Source: Thermoanaerobacterium butyriciformans (GTDB lineage: Bacteria; Bacillota; Thermoanaerobacteria; Thermoanaerobacterales; Thermoanaerobacteraceae). Taken from it: a stretch of DNA of 64,000 nt. The stretch is taken from NCBI RefSeq assembly GCF_017874545.1, contig NZ_JAGGLT010000009.1, positions 1-64,000 on the forward strand, given 5' to 3'. A program made the position numbers and the translations under genes. Of this stretch, positions 27,917 to 37,690 are shown in pieces. The number at the start of each line of letters is the position of its first letter. Within the stretch, counting starts at the first letter, position 1. A model generated the notes under the pieces. The model worked only from the letters and a program-made list of their open reading frames with translations. It had not been told where the DNA came from and did no database searches.

Positions 27917-29239
27917 ATGAACAAATTATTTAAATTATTTTCTTTAATGTTAACTTTTGTGTTAATTCTATCAATGTTTTCTGGTTGTTCACAGTCAAAC
28001 AAAAATACATCAACAAATAATTCAAATTCTCAAAATGTATCGAGTCAATCTAAAAAGACTACAATTAAATTTGTAGTTTGGGATTATTCTAAGGCTCCAG
28101 AATACAAAGACATAATAGATGCTTTTGAAAAGGAAAATCCAGATATCACAGTGGAACCAGTTGAAATTGCAGCAGCAAACTATGATCAAAAATTAACAGT
28201 TATGCTAGCTGGTGGAGATACTTCGGATGTAATTGCTGTAAAAGATATGCCTTCGTATTCAAATTATGTTTCAAAAAATCAAATTATATCGTTAGATGAT
28301 TATATTAAAAATGACAATATTGATATGAAGCCCTATAATGGAATAGAAAATTCTTTAAGAATTGATGGAAAAATATATGGCTTGCCATATAGAAGTGATT
28401 TTTGGGTACTTTATTATAATAAAGATATATTTGATAAAGCCAAAGTACCATATCCATCAAATGACATGACTTGGGATCAATTTAGAGAATTAGCAAAAAA
28501 ACTAACTAGCGGTTCAGGAAATAATCAGATTTGGGGAGCTTATATTCATACTTGGAAATCTGCTGTAATGGACTGGGCTGTAGCTGATAAAAAAGGTACT
28601 TTAGTTGATGGAAATTATGAATTTTTAAAACCTGCATACGATGTATTTCTTCCAATGCAGAATATAGATAAGTCGATAATGCCTTTAAGTGTGGCAAAAG
28701 CCTCAAATTCAAGTTATACTGGAGTATTTGAAACTGGTAAGGCTGCAATGCTTCCTATGGGAACATGGTTCATAGGTACATTATTGACGGACAAAAAGGC
28801 TGGAAATACTAATGTGAATTGGAGTATAGTTAAAGCGCCTCATTTCCCAGGTGGTAAAGCTGGTATGACTTTTGGTAATGTTACACCTGTTGCAATAAAT
28901 AGTGCTTCAAAAAATAAAGATGCTGCGTGGAAATTTGTTAAATTTATGGGTTCAGAAGAAGCAGCAAAAATTTTGGCTAGACATGGAGTTATGCCGGCAT
29001 ATAGAACTGATGATGTAATGAATACTTATACAAATACAGAAGGTTTCCCATCAGACGGTAAGGATGCTTTAGTAACAGAGAGTGTTCAAATTGAATTTCC
29101 ACCTGACAAAGATGGAGCAGCAATTGATCAAATGCTACAAGAAGAACATGAACTTATTATGATTGGTCAAAATTCTGTTGATAAAGGAATTGCTGAGATG
29201 AATAAGAGATTTAAAGAAATAAGAAATCAGAGCAAGTAG
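27917..29239 (+). CDS. Sugar ABC transporter substrate-binding lipoprotein
   Basis: A 440-residue extracellular binding protein of the MalE-like family 1. Its lipoprotein signal ends at LSMFSGC, the Cys being lipidated, followed by a Ser/Asn-rich linker. Family signatures include AYIHTWK and MLPMGTWFIG. AAAGGAGGAG precedes the ATG by 7 bases. The two following permease genes complete an importer, but no ATPase gene is present, so a shared MsmK-type ATPase is expected elsewhere. Ligand is probably a glucuronate- or galactose-containing oligosaccharide judging from the downstream enzymes (inference). Confidence 0.92.
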   Translation: MNKLFKLFSLMLTFVLILSMFSGCSQSNKNTSTNNSNSQNVSSQSKKTTIKFVVWDYSKAPEYKDIIDAFEKENPDITVEPVEIAAANYDQKLTVMLAGGDTSDVIAVKDMPSYSNYVSKNQIISLDDYIKNDNIDMKPYNGIENSLRIDGKIYGLPYRSDFWVLYYNKDIFDKAKVPYPSNDMTWDQFRELAKKLTSGSGNNQIWGAYIHTWKSAVMDWAVADKKGTLVDGNYEFLKPAYDVFLPMQNIDKSIMPLSVAKASNSSYTGVFETGKAAMLPMGTWFIGTLLTDKKAGNTNVNWSIVKAPHFPGGKAGMTFGNVTPVAINSASKNKDAAWKFVKFMGSEEAAKILARHGVMPAYRTDDVMNTYTNTEGFPSDGKDALVTESVQIEFPPDKDGAAIDQMLQEEHELIMIGQNSVDKGIAEMNKRFKEIRNQSK

Positions 29240-29260
29240 TTGTATTAATTAAAGTTAAAC

Positions 29261-29304
29261 AATTAAATAGGGAGGTATAAATAAGAATGCCTTCCTATTT
29301 AATT
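29261..29304 (+). promoter_or_regulatory. Intercistronic stem-loop between binding protein and permease genes
   Basis: A 15-bp stem pairs 29261-29275 with 29290-29304 with one G-U pair and a 14-base loop. No T-run follows. Such structures usually protect the upstream mRNA 3' end so that the binding protein is made in excess over the permeases. Confidence 0.75.
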
Positions 29305-29352
29305 TAAAATAAATATATTCACTAATAGAATAGAAAGAATGGAGTGAATCTG

Positions 29353-30291
29353 ATGAGAAGTAAGTCTAGTTACGAGAGCAAAAATTTAACTAAGGATAAA
29401 AAGAAAAGACGAATTACTTTAGAAAGAAAAAATACATTAATTGCATACACTTTTATATTACCTAATTTTTTAGGCTTTTTAATATTTACATTTATCCCTG
29501 TAATTGTTTCAATATTGCTGAGTTTTATGGAATGGGATACAGCAAGTCCAATGAGGTTTGTTGGATTAAAGAATTTTATTATGTTACTAAAAGATGAGAC
29601 ATTTAAAATTTCTTTTTTTAACACTATTTATTATACAATAGCTACTGTTCCATTAACGATGGTGTGTTCTTTGGCACTTGCAGTATTATTAAACGAAGGA
29701 ATTAAATTCAAAAAATTTTTTAGAGGGGCGGTTTTTTTCCCATATATTACATCTCTAGTTGCTGTTGCAGCAGTATGGAATATGCTTTTTCTTCCAACAA
29801 TGGGCCCTATAAATGAATTTTTAAAAGCGATAGGAATTAGTAATCCACCTGGATGGTTATCTTCAACTAAGTGGGCTATGCCTGCTATTATAATAACAAG
29901 TGTATGGCGCAATATGGGATATTATATGGTATTATTTCTTGCAGGTTTGCAAGGTATACCAAAAGAATTATATGAAGCAGCAACAGTAGATGGTGCAACT
30001 TCGTGGCAAAAATTTAAAAATATTACATGGCCTATGCTTACTCCCACAACTTTTTTTGTCACTATTATGCTCACGATATCAAGTTTTAAAGTATTTGATT
30101 TAGTTTGGATAATGACTCAAGGTGGTCCTGGGCGTTCTACTAACGTATTGGTATATGATATTTATCAGGAAGCATTTTTAAATTTGAAATTTGGATACTC
30201 GTCAGCAATAGCAATGGTATTGTTTGCATTAGTATTAATAATAACAATAATTCAATTTAAAGGTGAGGAAAAATGGGTTAATTATATGTAA
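29353..30291 (+). CDS. Sugar ABC transporter permease (MalF/UgpA type)
   Basis: A 312-residue membrane protein. It has a positively charged N-terminal tail, about six membrane spans, and the EAA loop ELYEAATVDGATSWQKF that docks onto the ATPase. GGAG (29340-29343) supports ATG 29353 over GTG 29344. It pairs with the permease at 30343 and the binding protein at 27917. Confidence 0.92.
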   Translation: MRSKSSYESKNLTKDKKKRRITLERKNTLIAYTFILPNFLGFLIFTFIPVIVSILLSFMEWDTASPMRFVGLKNFIMLLKDETFKISFFNTIYYTIATVPLTMVCSLALAVLLNEGIKFKKFFRGAVFFPYITSLVAVAAVWNMLFLPTMGPINEFLKAIGISNPPGWLSSTKWAMPAIIITSVWRNMGYYMVLFLAGLQGIPKELYEAATVDGATSWQKFKNITWPMLTPTTFFVTIMLTISSFKVFDLVWIMTQGGPGRSTNVLVYDIYQEAFLNLKFGYSSAIAMVLFALVLIITIIQFKGEEKWVNYM

Positions 30292-30342
30292 AATATGCAA
30301 TCTATATTAAAAATATAAATTTATCTAAAAGGATGTGATTGT

Positions 30343-31197
30343 ATGAAATTTAATGTTAATGCACTTGTCTCAAAGAATAATTTAAGTATCATTAAACAAT
30401 TGATATTGTTTATAGTGATGGTTTTCTTATCATTTATAGTTTTGCTTCCTTTTTTCTGGATGTTATCTTCTTCATTAAAGTTGGACAATGAGGTTTTTTC
30501 TGTTCCAATACAATGGATTCCTAATAAATTAATATGGAGAAATTATATTGAAATATGGAAACAGATACCTTTCTTAACGTTTTTTAAAAATACTATTAAG
30601 TTAAGTGTAATAATTACATTTTTACAGGTGTTAACAAGTAGTTTTGCAGCATATGGATTTTCTAAAATGAGATTTAAAGGAAGGGATACTTTATTCTTGG
30701 CATATATAGCAACAATAGCAGTACCATGGCAAGTGTATATGGTTCCTCAGTTTATATTAATGAAAAAATTTGGATTAGCTGATACACATTTGTCGTTGAT
30801 ATTATTACAAACTTTTACAGCATTTGGAGTGTTTTTACTAAGACAGTTTTATCTTAGCATTCCTGAAGAACTTTCAGAAGCAGCTAGAATTGATGGTATG
30901 TCAGAGTATGGGATATATTTTAAAATAGTTTTGCCTTTATCAAAACCGGCTTTAGCTACTTTAACATTATTTACTTTTGTAAACACATGGAATGATTTTT
31001 TAGGGCCATTGATATACTTAAATTCTACAAATTTAAAGACAATACAACTTGGGTTGCAAATGTTCATATCTCAGTATACGGCACAATACGCGTTGATTAT
31101 GGCGGCTTCAGTAGTTTCTATCGTACCATTGCTTATTGCATTTATTTTTACACAAAATTATTTTGTAGAAGGAATAGCAACTACTGGTTTGAAATAG
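30343..31197 (+). CDS. Sugar ABC transporter permease (MalG/UgpE type)
   Basis: A 284-residue, six-span membrane protein with the EAA loop ELSEAARIDGMSEYG and the characteristic C terminus FVEGIATTGLK. AAAGGATGTGA lies before the ATG. It forms the second half of the importer channel. It is an intact paralogue of the disrupted permease at the window start and shows where that one carries extra sequence. Confidence 0.92.
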   Translation: MKFNVNALVSKNNLSIIKQLILFIVMVFLSFIVLLPFFWMLSSSLKLDNEVFSVPIQWIPNKLIWRNYIEIWKQIPFLTFFKNTIKLSVIITFLQVLTSSFAAYGFSKMRFKGRDTLFLAYIATIAVPWQVYMVPQFILMKKFGLADTHLSLILLQTFTAFGVFLLRQFYLSIPEELSEAARIDGMSEYGIYFKIVLPLSKPALATLTLFTFVNTWNDFLGPLIYLNSTNLKTIQLGLQMFISQYTAQYALIMAASVVSIVPLLIAFIFTQNYFVEGIATTGLK

Positions 31198-31258
31198 ATT
31201 AAGAGTTTAATTAAGATTAAAAATAAAGCTAACATTTACAGGAGGGGTAGATAATATT

Positions 31259-33028
31259 ATGAGATCAAATAATTATGTTGAGAATATTCATGATGAAACT
31301 TATGAGAGAAAATTTAATATAAAATGTATAGATGAGAAAAATATGATTTATGATTCATTTAGAGATAAAGAATATTTAAATGGTGAATGGAATTTTCAAA
31401 TTGATCCATATGATACATGCTTAAGATCAAAGTGGTATGAAGAAATTAAATATGATCAAAATGGAAACAAGATTCCAGTTGATTATGAATTTGATAAATG
31501 GGATACCATTAAAGTCCCTTCATGCTATAATACTCAAGATAAAGCTTATTTGTATTATGAGGGGCCTGTTATTTATACTCGAAGGTTTAATTACGAAAAT
31601 AAAGGTGAAAACAGAGTTTTTATAAAATTTGGTGCAGTAAATTATACTGCAAAGATTTTTTTAAATAAAAATTATCTTGGTTATCATAATGGTGGTTCAA
31701 CTCCATTTTATGTGGAAGTGACTGGATTATTAAATAAAGAAAATAGATTAATTGTTGTTGCTGATAATACAAGAAAGGAAGAATATGTTCCTAATAAAAA
31801 TACTGATTGGTTTAATTATGGAGGTATATATAGAGATGTAGAATTAATAAGATTACCTAAAACATTTATTAAAGAATTTTTTATATTTTTAGAGCCTAGA
31901 AGTGGTTTTAAAAAAATAAATGTATATATCAAAGTGGATGGTGAAAAAACAGAAGGGCAAGCAATCATTAAAATAGATGAACTCAATATTTATGAAAAAA
32001 TCAATATTACTAATTGTGAAGGATATTTATCATTTGAAGCAAAACCTGAATTATGGTCTCCAAATAATCCTAAATTATATGATGTAGAAGTTTTTTTTGA
32101 AAATGATTCTATAAAAGATAAAGTTGGTTTTAGGGAAATTATTACATCAGGAACAGATGTATATTTAAATGGAGAAAAAATTTATTTAAAAGGTGTAAGC
32201 TGTCATGAAGAAAGTGTAAAAAATGGAAAAGCGATTTCAGATGAAGAGATAATTGAGAATTTTAAAATAGCTAAAGAAATGAATTGCAATTTTATGAGAC
32301 TTGCACATTATCCACATACGGAAAAAGCTGCCAGATTGGCTGATGAATTAGGTATACTATTATGGGAAGAGATTCCTGTTTATTGGGCTATTGATTTTAG
32401 TAACGACAAGACATTTAATGATGCTAAAAATCAATTAACAGAATTAATTAAGAGAGATAGAAATAGAGCAAGTGTTATTATATGGTCTATAGGTAATGAA
32501 AATAATGATTCTGATGAAAGATTAAATTTTATGAGTTTACTTGTAGAAGAAGCTAGAAAATTAGACAGAACGAGACTCATTTCTGCTGCGTGTTTAATTG
32601 ATAATTGTAATCTGGTTATAAATGATAGGCTAGAACAATATCTTGACATAATTGGAATAAATGAATATTATGGTTGGTATGATCCTGATTTAAATAAATT
32701 AGAAAAAATTTTTAAAAATTCAAATATTAAAAAACCTGTAATAATAAGTGAATTTGGTGCTGATGCAAAAGCTGGTGAAAGAGGAACAGTAAACGATATG
32801 GGAACTGAAGAGTATCAACTTAGTATTTATAAACAACAGATATCTTTAATCAGTAAAATAAATTATATTTGCGGTATGAGTCCATGGATTCTCTACGATT
32901 TCAGATGTCCAAGAAGAACAAATAATTTCCAAAAGATGTATAATATAAAAGGGTTATTATCTGCAGACAAAAAGTACAAAAAATTATCGTATTACTTTAT
33001 GAAGAGTTTTTATGAAACATTGAATTAG
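31259..33028 (+). CDS. Glycoside hydrolase family 2, beta-glucuronidase-like
   Basis: A 589-residue GH2 enzyme with N-terminal sugar-binding and immunoglobulin-like domains and a C-terminal barrel. The acid/base Glu is in WSIGNEN (about residue 413) and the nucleophile Glu in ISEFGADA (about 497). The short barrel and SEFGADA segment resemble bacterial beta-glucuronidases more than large beta-galactosidases. No signal peptide is present, so it is cytosolic. AGGAGGGG lies 12 bases before the ATG. It probably removes a non-reducing-end glucuronate or galactose from imported oligomers. Confidence 0.82.
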   Translation: MRSNNYVENIHDETYERKFNIKCIDEKNMIYDSFRDKEYLNGEWNFQIDPYDTCLRSKWYEEIKYDQNGNKIPVDYEFDKWDTIKVPSCYNTQDKAYLYYEGPVIYTRRFNYENKGENRVFIKFGAVNYTAKIFLNKNYLGYHNGGSTPFYVEVTGLLNKENRLIVVADNTRKEEYVPNKNTDWFNYGGIYRDVELIRLPKTFIKEFFIFLEPRSGFKKINVYIKVDGEKTEGQAIIKIDELNIYEKINITNCEGYLSFEAKPELWSPNNPKLYDVEVFFENDSIKDKVGFREIITSGTDVYLNGEKIYLKGVSCHEESVKNGKAISDEEIIENFKIAKEMNCNFMRLAHYPHTEKAARLADELGILLWEEIPVYWAIDFSNDKTFNDAKNQLTELIKRDRNRASVIIWSIGNENNDSDERLNFMSLLVEEARKLDRTRLISAACLIDNCNLVINDRLEQYLDIIGINEYYGWYDPDLNKLEKIFKNSNIKKPVIISEFGADAKAGERGTVNDMGTEEYQLSIYKQQISLISKINYICGMSPWILYDFRCPRRTNNFQKMYNIKGLLSADKKYKKLSYYFMKSFYETLN

Positions 33029-33062
33029 AATAAGTATTTGATTATGGAAGGAAGGATAAACT

Positions 33063-34256
33063 ATGGTTACTGAAATGGAGCATATAAATAATATAGAAAG
33101 ATACTCGAAAAGACCAAATATAAATTTGGAACTAATATATGATCAGATTAATTTTGTATTAAAAAAAATTAATGATAACATTAAAGAGTTTGGAATTAAA
33201 TTCCCTGAAGCAACGAGTAAAAATAAAAGATATGGAGTAACAGATAATGTAGATTGGACATCGTCTTTTTGGACAGGCATGTTATGGCTTGCTTATGAAG
33301 TTAGCGGTGACATAAAATATAAAAATGTTGCAAAGTCACATTTGGAAAGTTTTAAACAAAGAATAGAAAATAGATATTATACTGATACACATGATCTTGG
33401 TTTTTTATATACTCTTTCTTGTGTTGCAGCATATAAGTTAACGAAAAATTTTGAAGCAAAAGAAACTGCTATAGAAGCGGCTAATTTATTGTTAGATAGG
33501 TATTTTTCTGAAGTTGGAATAATACAAGCATGGGGTAAACTTGATGATCCAATTCAGCGTGGTAGAGTTATAATTGATAGTTCTATGAATTTGCCTTTAT
33601 TATATTGGGCTTCTGATGTAACAAATGATAAAAAATATTATAATGCTGCGTATAATCATATTAGTAATTTAGCTAAATATAATGTACGCGATGATGGTTC
33701 GACATATCATAGTTATTTTATCAATGTAAGTACAGGAGAGCCAATCGGAGGTAAAACAGTTCAAGGATATTCAGATGATTCATGTTGGGCACGAGGTCAA
33801 GCATGGGGAATTTATGGATTTATTTTGAGTTATATTTATACGCGAGATTCCAAATTTCTCAAAATTTCTCAGGCAATAGCAAATTATTTTCTTAATAGAT
33901 TACCGAATGATTATGTATGTTTTTGGGATCTTATATTTAATGACGAAATTTCTTTAAATGAAGAGAAAGATAGTTCAGCTGCAGCTATAGCAGCCTGTGG
34001 TTTATTAGAATTATCAAAAAACATTCCTTATGGTGATCCTTATAAAGATATATATGAAAATTCAGCATTAAGAATTTTAAAGTCTTTAATTGATGATTAT
34101 ACATCAAAAGAATGTCCAGAATCAAATGGTCTTTTATTGCATGCTGTTTATTCAAAGCCAGATAAAAAAGGAATTGATGAATGCTGTATATGGGGTGACT
34201 ATTTTTATTTTGAAGCTTTAATTAGACTAATAAAGAATTGGGAAATGTATTGGTAA
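33063..34256 (+). CDS. Unsaturated uronyl hydrolase (GH88/GH105-like)
   Basis: A 397-residue (alpha/alpha)6-barrel protein. Family signatures are DWTSSFWTGMLWLAYE, the THDLGFLYTLS segment (Asp next to His) and DDSCWARGQAWGIYGF, as in unsaturated glucuronyl hydrolases of GH88. These enzymes release the 4,5-unsaturated uronate left at the non-reducing end by a polysaccharide lyase; that product feeds KduI/KduD. The start is ATG 33063 after GGAAGGA. GH88 fits slightly better than GH105 by motif. The gene ends this transcription unit before a hairpin at 34347. Confidence 0.85.
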   Translation: MVTEMEHINNIERYSKRPNINLELIYDQINFVLKKINDNIKEFGIKFPEATSKNKRYGVTDNVDWTSSFWTGMLWLAYEVSGDIKYKNVAKSHLESFKQRIENRYYTDTHDLGFLYTLSCVAAYKLTKNFEAKETAIEAANLLLDRYFSEVGIIQAWGKLDDPIQRGRVIIDSSMNLPLLYWASDVTNDKKYYNAAYNHISNLAKYNVRDDGSTYHSYFINVSTGEPIGGKTVQGYSDDSCWARGQAWGIYGFILSYIYTRDSKFLKISQAIANYFLNRLPNDYVCFWDLIFNDEISLNEEKDSSAAAIAACGLLELSKNIPYGDPYKDIYENSALRILKSLIDDYTSKECPESNGLLLHAVYSKPDKKGIDECCIWGDYFYFEALIRLIKNWEMYW

Positions 34257-34346
34257 AAAGTTTTTTGTATAATTTTTATATAATAAGATATTTTTTAATT
34301 ATCAGATATCCAATTTTAACTTTTGATTAGTTAATCTTTATTATTA

Positions 34347-34374
34347 ATGGAAGTAAGTTAACTTCCATATTTTG
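34347..34374 (+). terminator. Terminator-like hairpin after the GH88 gene
   Basis: ATGGAAGT (34347-34354) pairs with ACTTCCAT (34361-34368), followed by ATTTTG. The T-run is short. Confidence 0.55.
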
Positions 34375-34442
34375 TTATATATTATTAGAATATTTTTTAA
34401 TATGAATTATGATAAAAAAAACAAAATTAGAATAAAAATTAT

Positions 34443-34474
34443 AGAAGGATTTTTTAAATTTATGTCGAATATAA
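34443..34474 (+). promoter_or_regulatory. SigH-like promoter element
   Basis: AGGATTT (34446-34452), 14-base spacer and GAAT (34467-34470), with TGTCGAA overlapping. It is nearly identical to 22342-22372. Confidence 0.55.
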
Positions 34475-34698
34475 ATAACAAAGAGTTAATTCAAATAAAT
34501 AAAAAAGTTCTATATAAACAACCGTGATACAATATAAATAATAGAAATTTTAGCAATTTATTTATTTTATTATAAGATGAATTTAAAATATTTTAATTAT
34601 CTTTGCTATGAAATAAAATACTATTTAATTAATACGAAGTCTATGCAAAATTACATTTTATTAATATACTTGAAGAAAATTAATAGGGGATGGGATTG

Positions 34699-36939
34699 AT
34701 GGAAAGGAAAATAAGAAATTTCAATATTGATTGGTTGTACATTCCAGAAGATATAGCAGATGGTGATAAAATTTCGTGCGACGAAAGTGATTTTGATAAA
34801 ATAAGTTTGCCACATGCTAATAAAATTTTACCACATCATTATTTTAGCGAAGATGATTATAGATTTGTTTCATGGTATAGAAAGCATTTTCGTATAGATG
34901 ACAAGCATAAAGGGAAAAAGATTTATATACATTTTGAAGGAGTAATGACAATTGCAAAAGTTTATATAAATGGTATTTTTGTTGGTGAACATAAAGGCGG
35001 ATATACTCCTTTTGAATTTGATATTACTGATTATGTAAAATATGGTGATTGTGATAATTTAATTGCAGTTCAAGTTGACTCAAAAGAACATCCTGAGATA
35101 CCACCAGAAGGATTTATTGTCGATTATATGCTTTTTGGTGGCATATACAGAAATGTTTATATTAAAATTGTCAATGAATTTCATATAGAAGATGTATATT
35201 TTGTAGTTGATAAGTTAGATAAACATTCGGCAGAAGTTTCAATTTTAACTACATTAGATGGAACTAAGGTAAGTGGTTCTAAAGTATTAACGGAAATTAT
35301 AGATAAAGATAGAAATATTTGTATGTCTTCGGTGATTGATGTTAGAAATGCAGGTAAAGAAGTTACTCAAAAAATAAAAATAGAAAATCCTCGAACATGG
35401 CATCCAGATCATCCATATCTTTATAATGTAGCAGTAAAACTAATTGTTGATAATACTGTCTTGGATGATTATACATTTAAGACTGGATTAAGAACTGTTT
35501 ACTTTGGAGATGATGGTAAGTTTTACATTAATGGTGAACCATTAAAATTAAGAGGATTAAATAGACACCAGACATTTCCGTATGTTGGAGGTGCAATGCC
35601 GGATAGAGTACAAAGAAAAGATGCAGATATATTAAAATATGAGCTAGGACTAAATTATGTTAGGACATCACACTATCCACAAGCAGTTTCTTTTTTAGAA
35701 AGATGCGATGAAATAGGAATACTAGTTTTTGAGGAGATTCCTGGATGGCAACACATTGGTGATGAAAATTGGAAACAGCTAACAAAAGAAAACATTAGAG
35801 AAATGATATTAAGAGATAGAAACCATCCATGTATATTCATGTGGGGTGTGAGAATAAATGAGTCTCAAGATGATCATGAATTTTATGAAGAGACAAATAA
35901 AATAGCGCATGATTTGGATAGAAGCAGGCCAACGGGAGGTGTTAGATATTTACGAAATAGCGAAAAGTTAGAAGATGTTTTTACTTATAATGATTTTATA
36001 TATAATTTAGAAGGTAGGGTACAGCTACCTAATCATAAAAAATATTTAATTTCTGAGTATATGGGTCATATGTATCCGACAAAATCATATGACAATTTGC
36101 AAAGACTTATTATGCATGCGAGGTTACATGCAACTATACAGGATAAGCAATATGGAGTTCCAAATATAGCTGGAGCATCTGGATGGTGTGCTTTTGATTA
36201 TAATACAACGAGACCTTTCGGTTCTGGTGATAATATTTGCTATCACGGTGTATGTGATATTTTTAGACTTCCAAAGTTTGCAGCACATTTTTACAGGAGT
36301 CAGGCTGATCCAAAGTTATATGGAGCGTTTGTTTTTATAGCTTCTTATTTAATACCTTCTTTTGAAGAGGAAAATGGTGATAAATTATTGATTTTTAGTA
36401 ATTGTGATTTTATAAAATTATACATTAATGAGAAATTTTTAAAATTAATACAACCAAATAGGATTGATTTTCCGAATTTGCCACATGCTCCATTTGAAGT
36501 TTCTTTAAAAGAAGTTGGGGTAAATTATATGGATATAAGAGTCAATAATGCTGAAATTACCGCAGTTGGAATTATAGATGGAGTTGAAGTTGCAAAGCAT
36601 ACATTGAAGCCTTATGGTAAGCCATATAAATTATTGTTAAAAGTAGATGATAGTGAGATTTATGCCGATGGTAGTGATTGTACGCGTGTAGTTGTATCTG
36701 TTGTTGATAAAAATGATTCTGTTCTGCCGTATGCTAATATACCTGTAGAATTTGAAATAAATGAAAATGGTCTGTTGATTGGTGAAAATCCTTTAGTGCT
36801 TGAAGCTGGTAGAGGAGCGATATACATAAAATCTAAAAGAAAGCCTGGGAAAGTTATTTTGAAAGCACGCTCACTATATGTTTCTAGTGAGGCAAAAATT
36901 GAATTAGATGTGAAAGATCGAGACTATTTATATCTATAA
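34699..36939 (+). CDS. Glycoside hydrolase family 2, beta-galactosidase-like
   Basis: A 746-residue GH2 enzyme: sugar-binding domain (to about 175), Ig-like domain, TIM barrel (about 275-560) and a C-terminal beta-rich extension with Big/DUF4982-like character. The proton donor is expected in the segment GVRINES (Glu) and the nucleophile in ISEYMGH (Glu). It has no signal peptide. ATG 34699 is spaced correctly from AGGGGA, better than ATG 34690. It differs clearly from the first GH2, so the two presumably remove different sugars from the same glycan. Confidence 0.83.
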   Translation: MERKIRNFNIDWLYIPEDIADGDKISCDESDFDKISLPHANKILPHHYFSEDDYRFVSWYRKHFRIDDKHKGKKIYIHFEGVMTIAKVYINGIFVGEHKGGYTPFEFDITDYVKYGDCDNLIAVQVDSKEHPEIPPEGFIVDYMLFGGIYRNVYIKIVNEFHIEDVYFVVDKLDKHSAEVSILTTLDGTKVSGSKVLTEIIDKDRNICMSSVIDVRNAGKEVTQKIKIENPRTWHPDHPYLYNVAVKLIVDNTVLDDYTFKTGLRTVYFGDDGKFYINGEPLKLRGLNRHQTFPYVGGAMPDRVQRKDADILKYELGLNYVRTSHYPQAVSFLERCDEIGILVFEEIPGWQHIGDENWKQLTKENIREMILRDRNHPCIFMWGVRINESQDDHEFYEETNKIAHDLDRSRPTGGVRYLRNSEKLEDVFTYNDFIYNLEGRVQLPNHKKYLISEYMGHMYPTKSYDNLQRLIMHARLHATIQDKQYGVPNIAGASGWCAFDYNTTRPFGSGDNICYHGVCDIFRLPKFAAHFYRSQADPKLYGAFVFIASYLIPSFEEENGDKLLIFSNCDFIKLYINEKFLKLIQPNRIDFPNLPHAPFEVSLKEVGVNYMDIRVNNAEITAVGIIDGVEVAKHTLKPYGKPYKLLLKVDDSEIYADGSDCTRVVVSVVDKNDSVLPYANIPVEFEINENGLLIGENPLVLEAGRGAIYIKSKRKPGKVILKARSLYVSSEAKIELDVKDRDYLYL

Positions 36940-37015
36940 TCAATTTTTAATAAAAGGTTAGTTGTGCAATTGATTTAATTAATTATCAGATTATTAATTG
37001 TGTAGGTGAATAATT

Positions 37016-37654
37016 ATGAATAAATACAAGAAGTGGCAATATAAACTTTTGGCTCGGGAAATGGTTAATATATTGAATAAAAAAGGATATGAATCTTATT
37101 ATGCGGAAAATTTAGATAATGCAAAAGAAATAGTTATCAATATGATACCTAAATCATCAACAGTTGCAGTGGGTGGTTCGGAAACATTAAACGATATGGG
37201 TTTAATCGATGAGTTTAGAAATGGGAATTATAATTTTTTTGATAGATATCAGAATTTACCTTTTAGTGATATTGTTGAAATATATAGGCAATCAATGTTA
37301 GCAGATTTTTTTGTAAGTAGCGTTAATGCAATTACTAAAAATGGAGAATTGGTAAGTATTGATTCTACAGGAAATAGAGTAGCTAGTATGATTTTTGGAC
37401 CTAAAAAAGTCATTATTGTAGCTGGAGTAAATAAAGTTGTGGATAATTTAGATGAAGCATATAAACGATTAAAAAAAATAGCTCCTATGAATGCACTAAG
37501 GAATGGTCATAATACGCCTTGTATTAAGACTGGCAAGTGTATGAATTGTGAGATACAAGCTAGTGTGTGCAACTTTATAGGTATAATTAACAATGGCAGA
37601 AAATTTCCAGGTAGGATTAATATAATTTTAATTGCTGATGAAGTTGGTTTTTAA
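37016..37654 (+). CDS. LUD-domain protein (DUF162 / LutC-like)
   Basis: A 212-residue protein of the LUD family. It has VAVGGSETLNDMG near residues 55-67, GELVSIDSTGNRV near 125, and a Cys-rich tail CIKTGKCMNCEIQASVC that may bind a metal or Fe-S cluster. LUD proteins include LutC of the lactate oxidation complex, but the LutA and LutB partners are absent. Its role inside a polysaccharide operon is unknown; a redox step on a sugar acid is only a guess. It follows the second GH2 after 76 bases. Confidence 0.8.
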   Translation: MNKYKKWQYKLLAREMVNILNKKGYESYYAENLDNAKEIVINMIPKSSTVAVGGSETLNDMGLIDEFRNGNYNFFDRYQNLPFSDIVEIYRQSMLADFFVSSVNAITKNGELVSIDSTGNRVASMIFGPKKVIIVAGVNKVVDNLDEAYKRLKKIAPMNALRNGHNTPCIKTGKCMNCEIQASVCNFIGIINNGRKFPGRINIILIADEVGF

Positions 37655-37690
37655 TGTGCTTAAAAATTTAAAATGGAGTTGATTTAAATC

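Larger units (their letters stand above)
34257..34698. other. Intergenic region separating two carbohydrate transcription units
   Basis: About 440 AT-rich bases. It contains a terminator-like hairpin (34347-34374), then the SigH-like element (34443-34474), leaving a leader of about 230 bases before the second GH2 gene. Nothing else is recognised. Confidence 0.6.
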
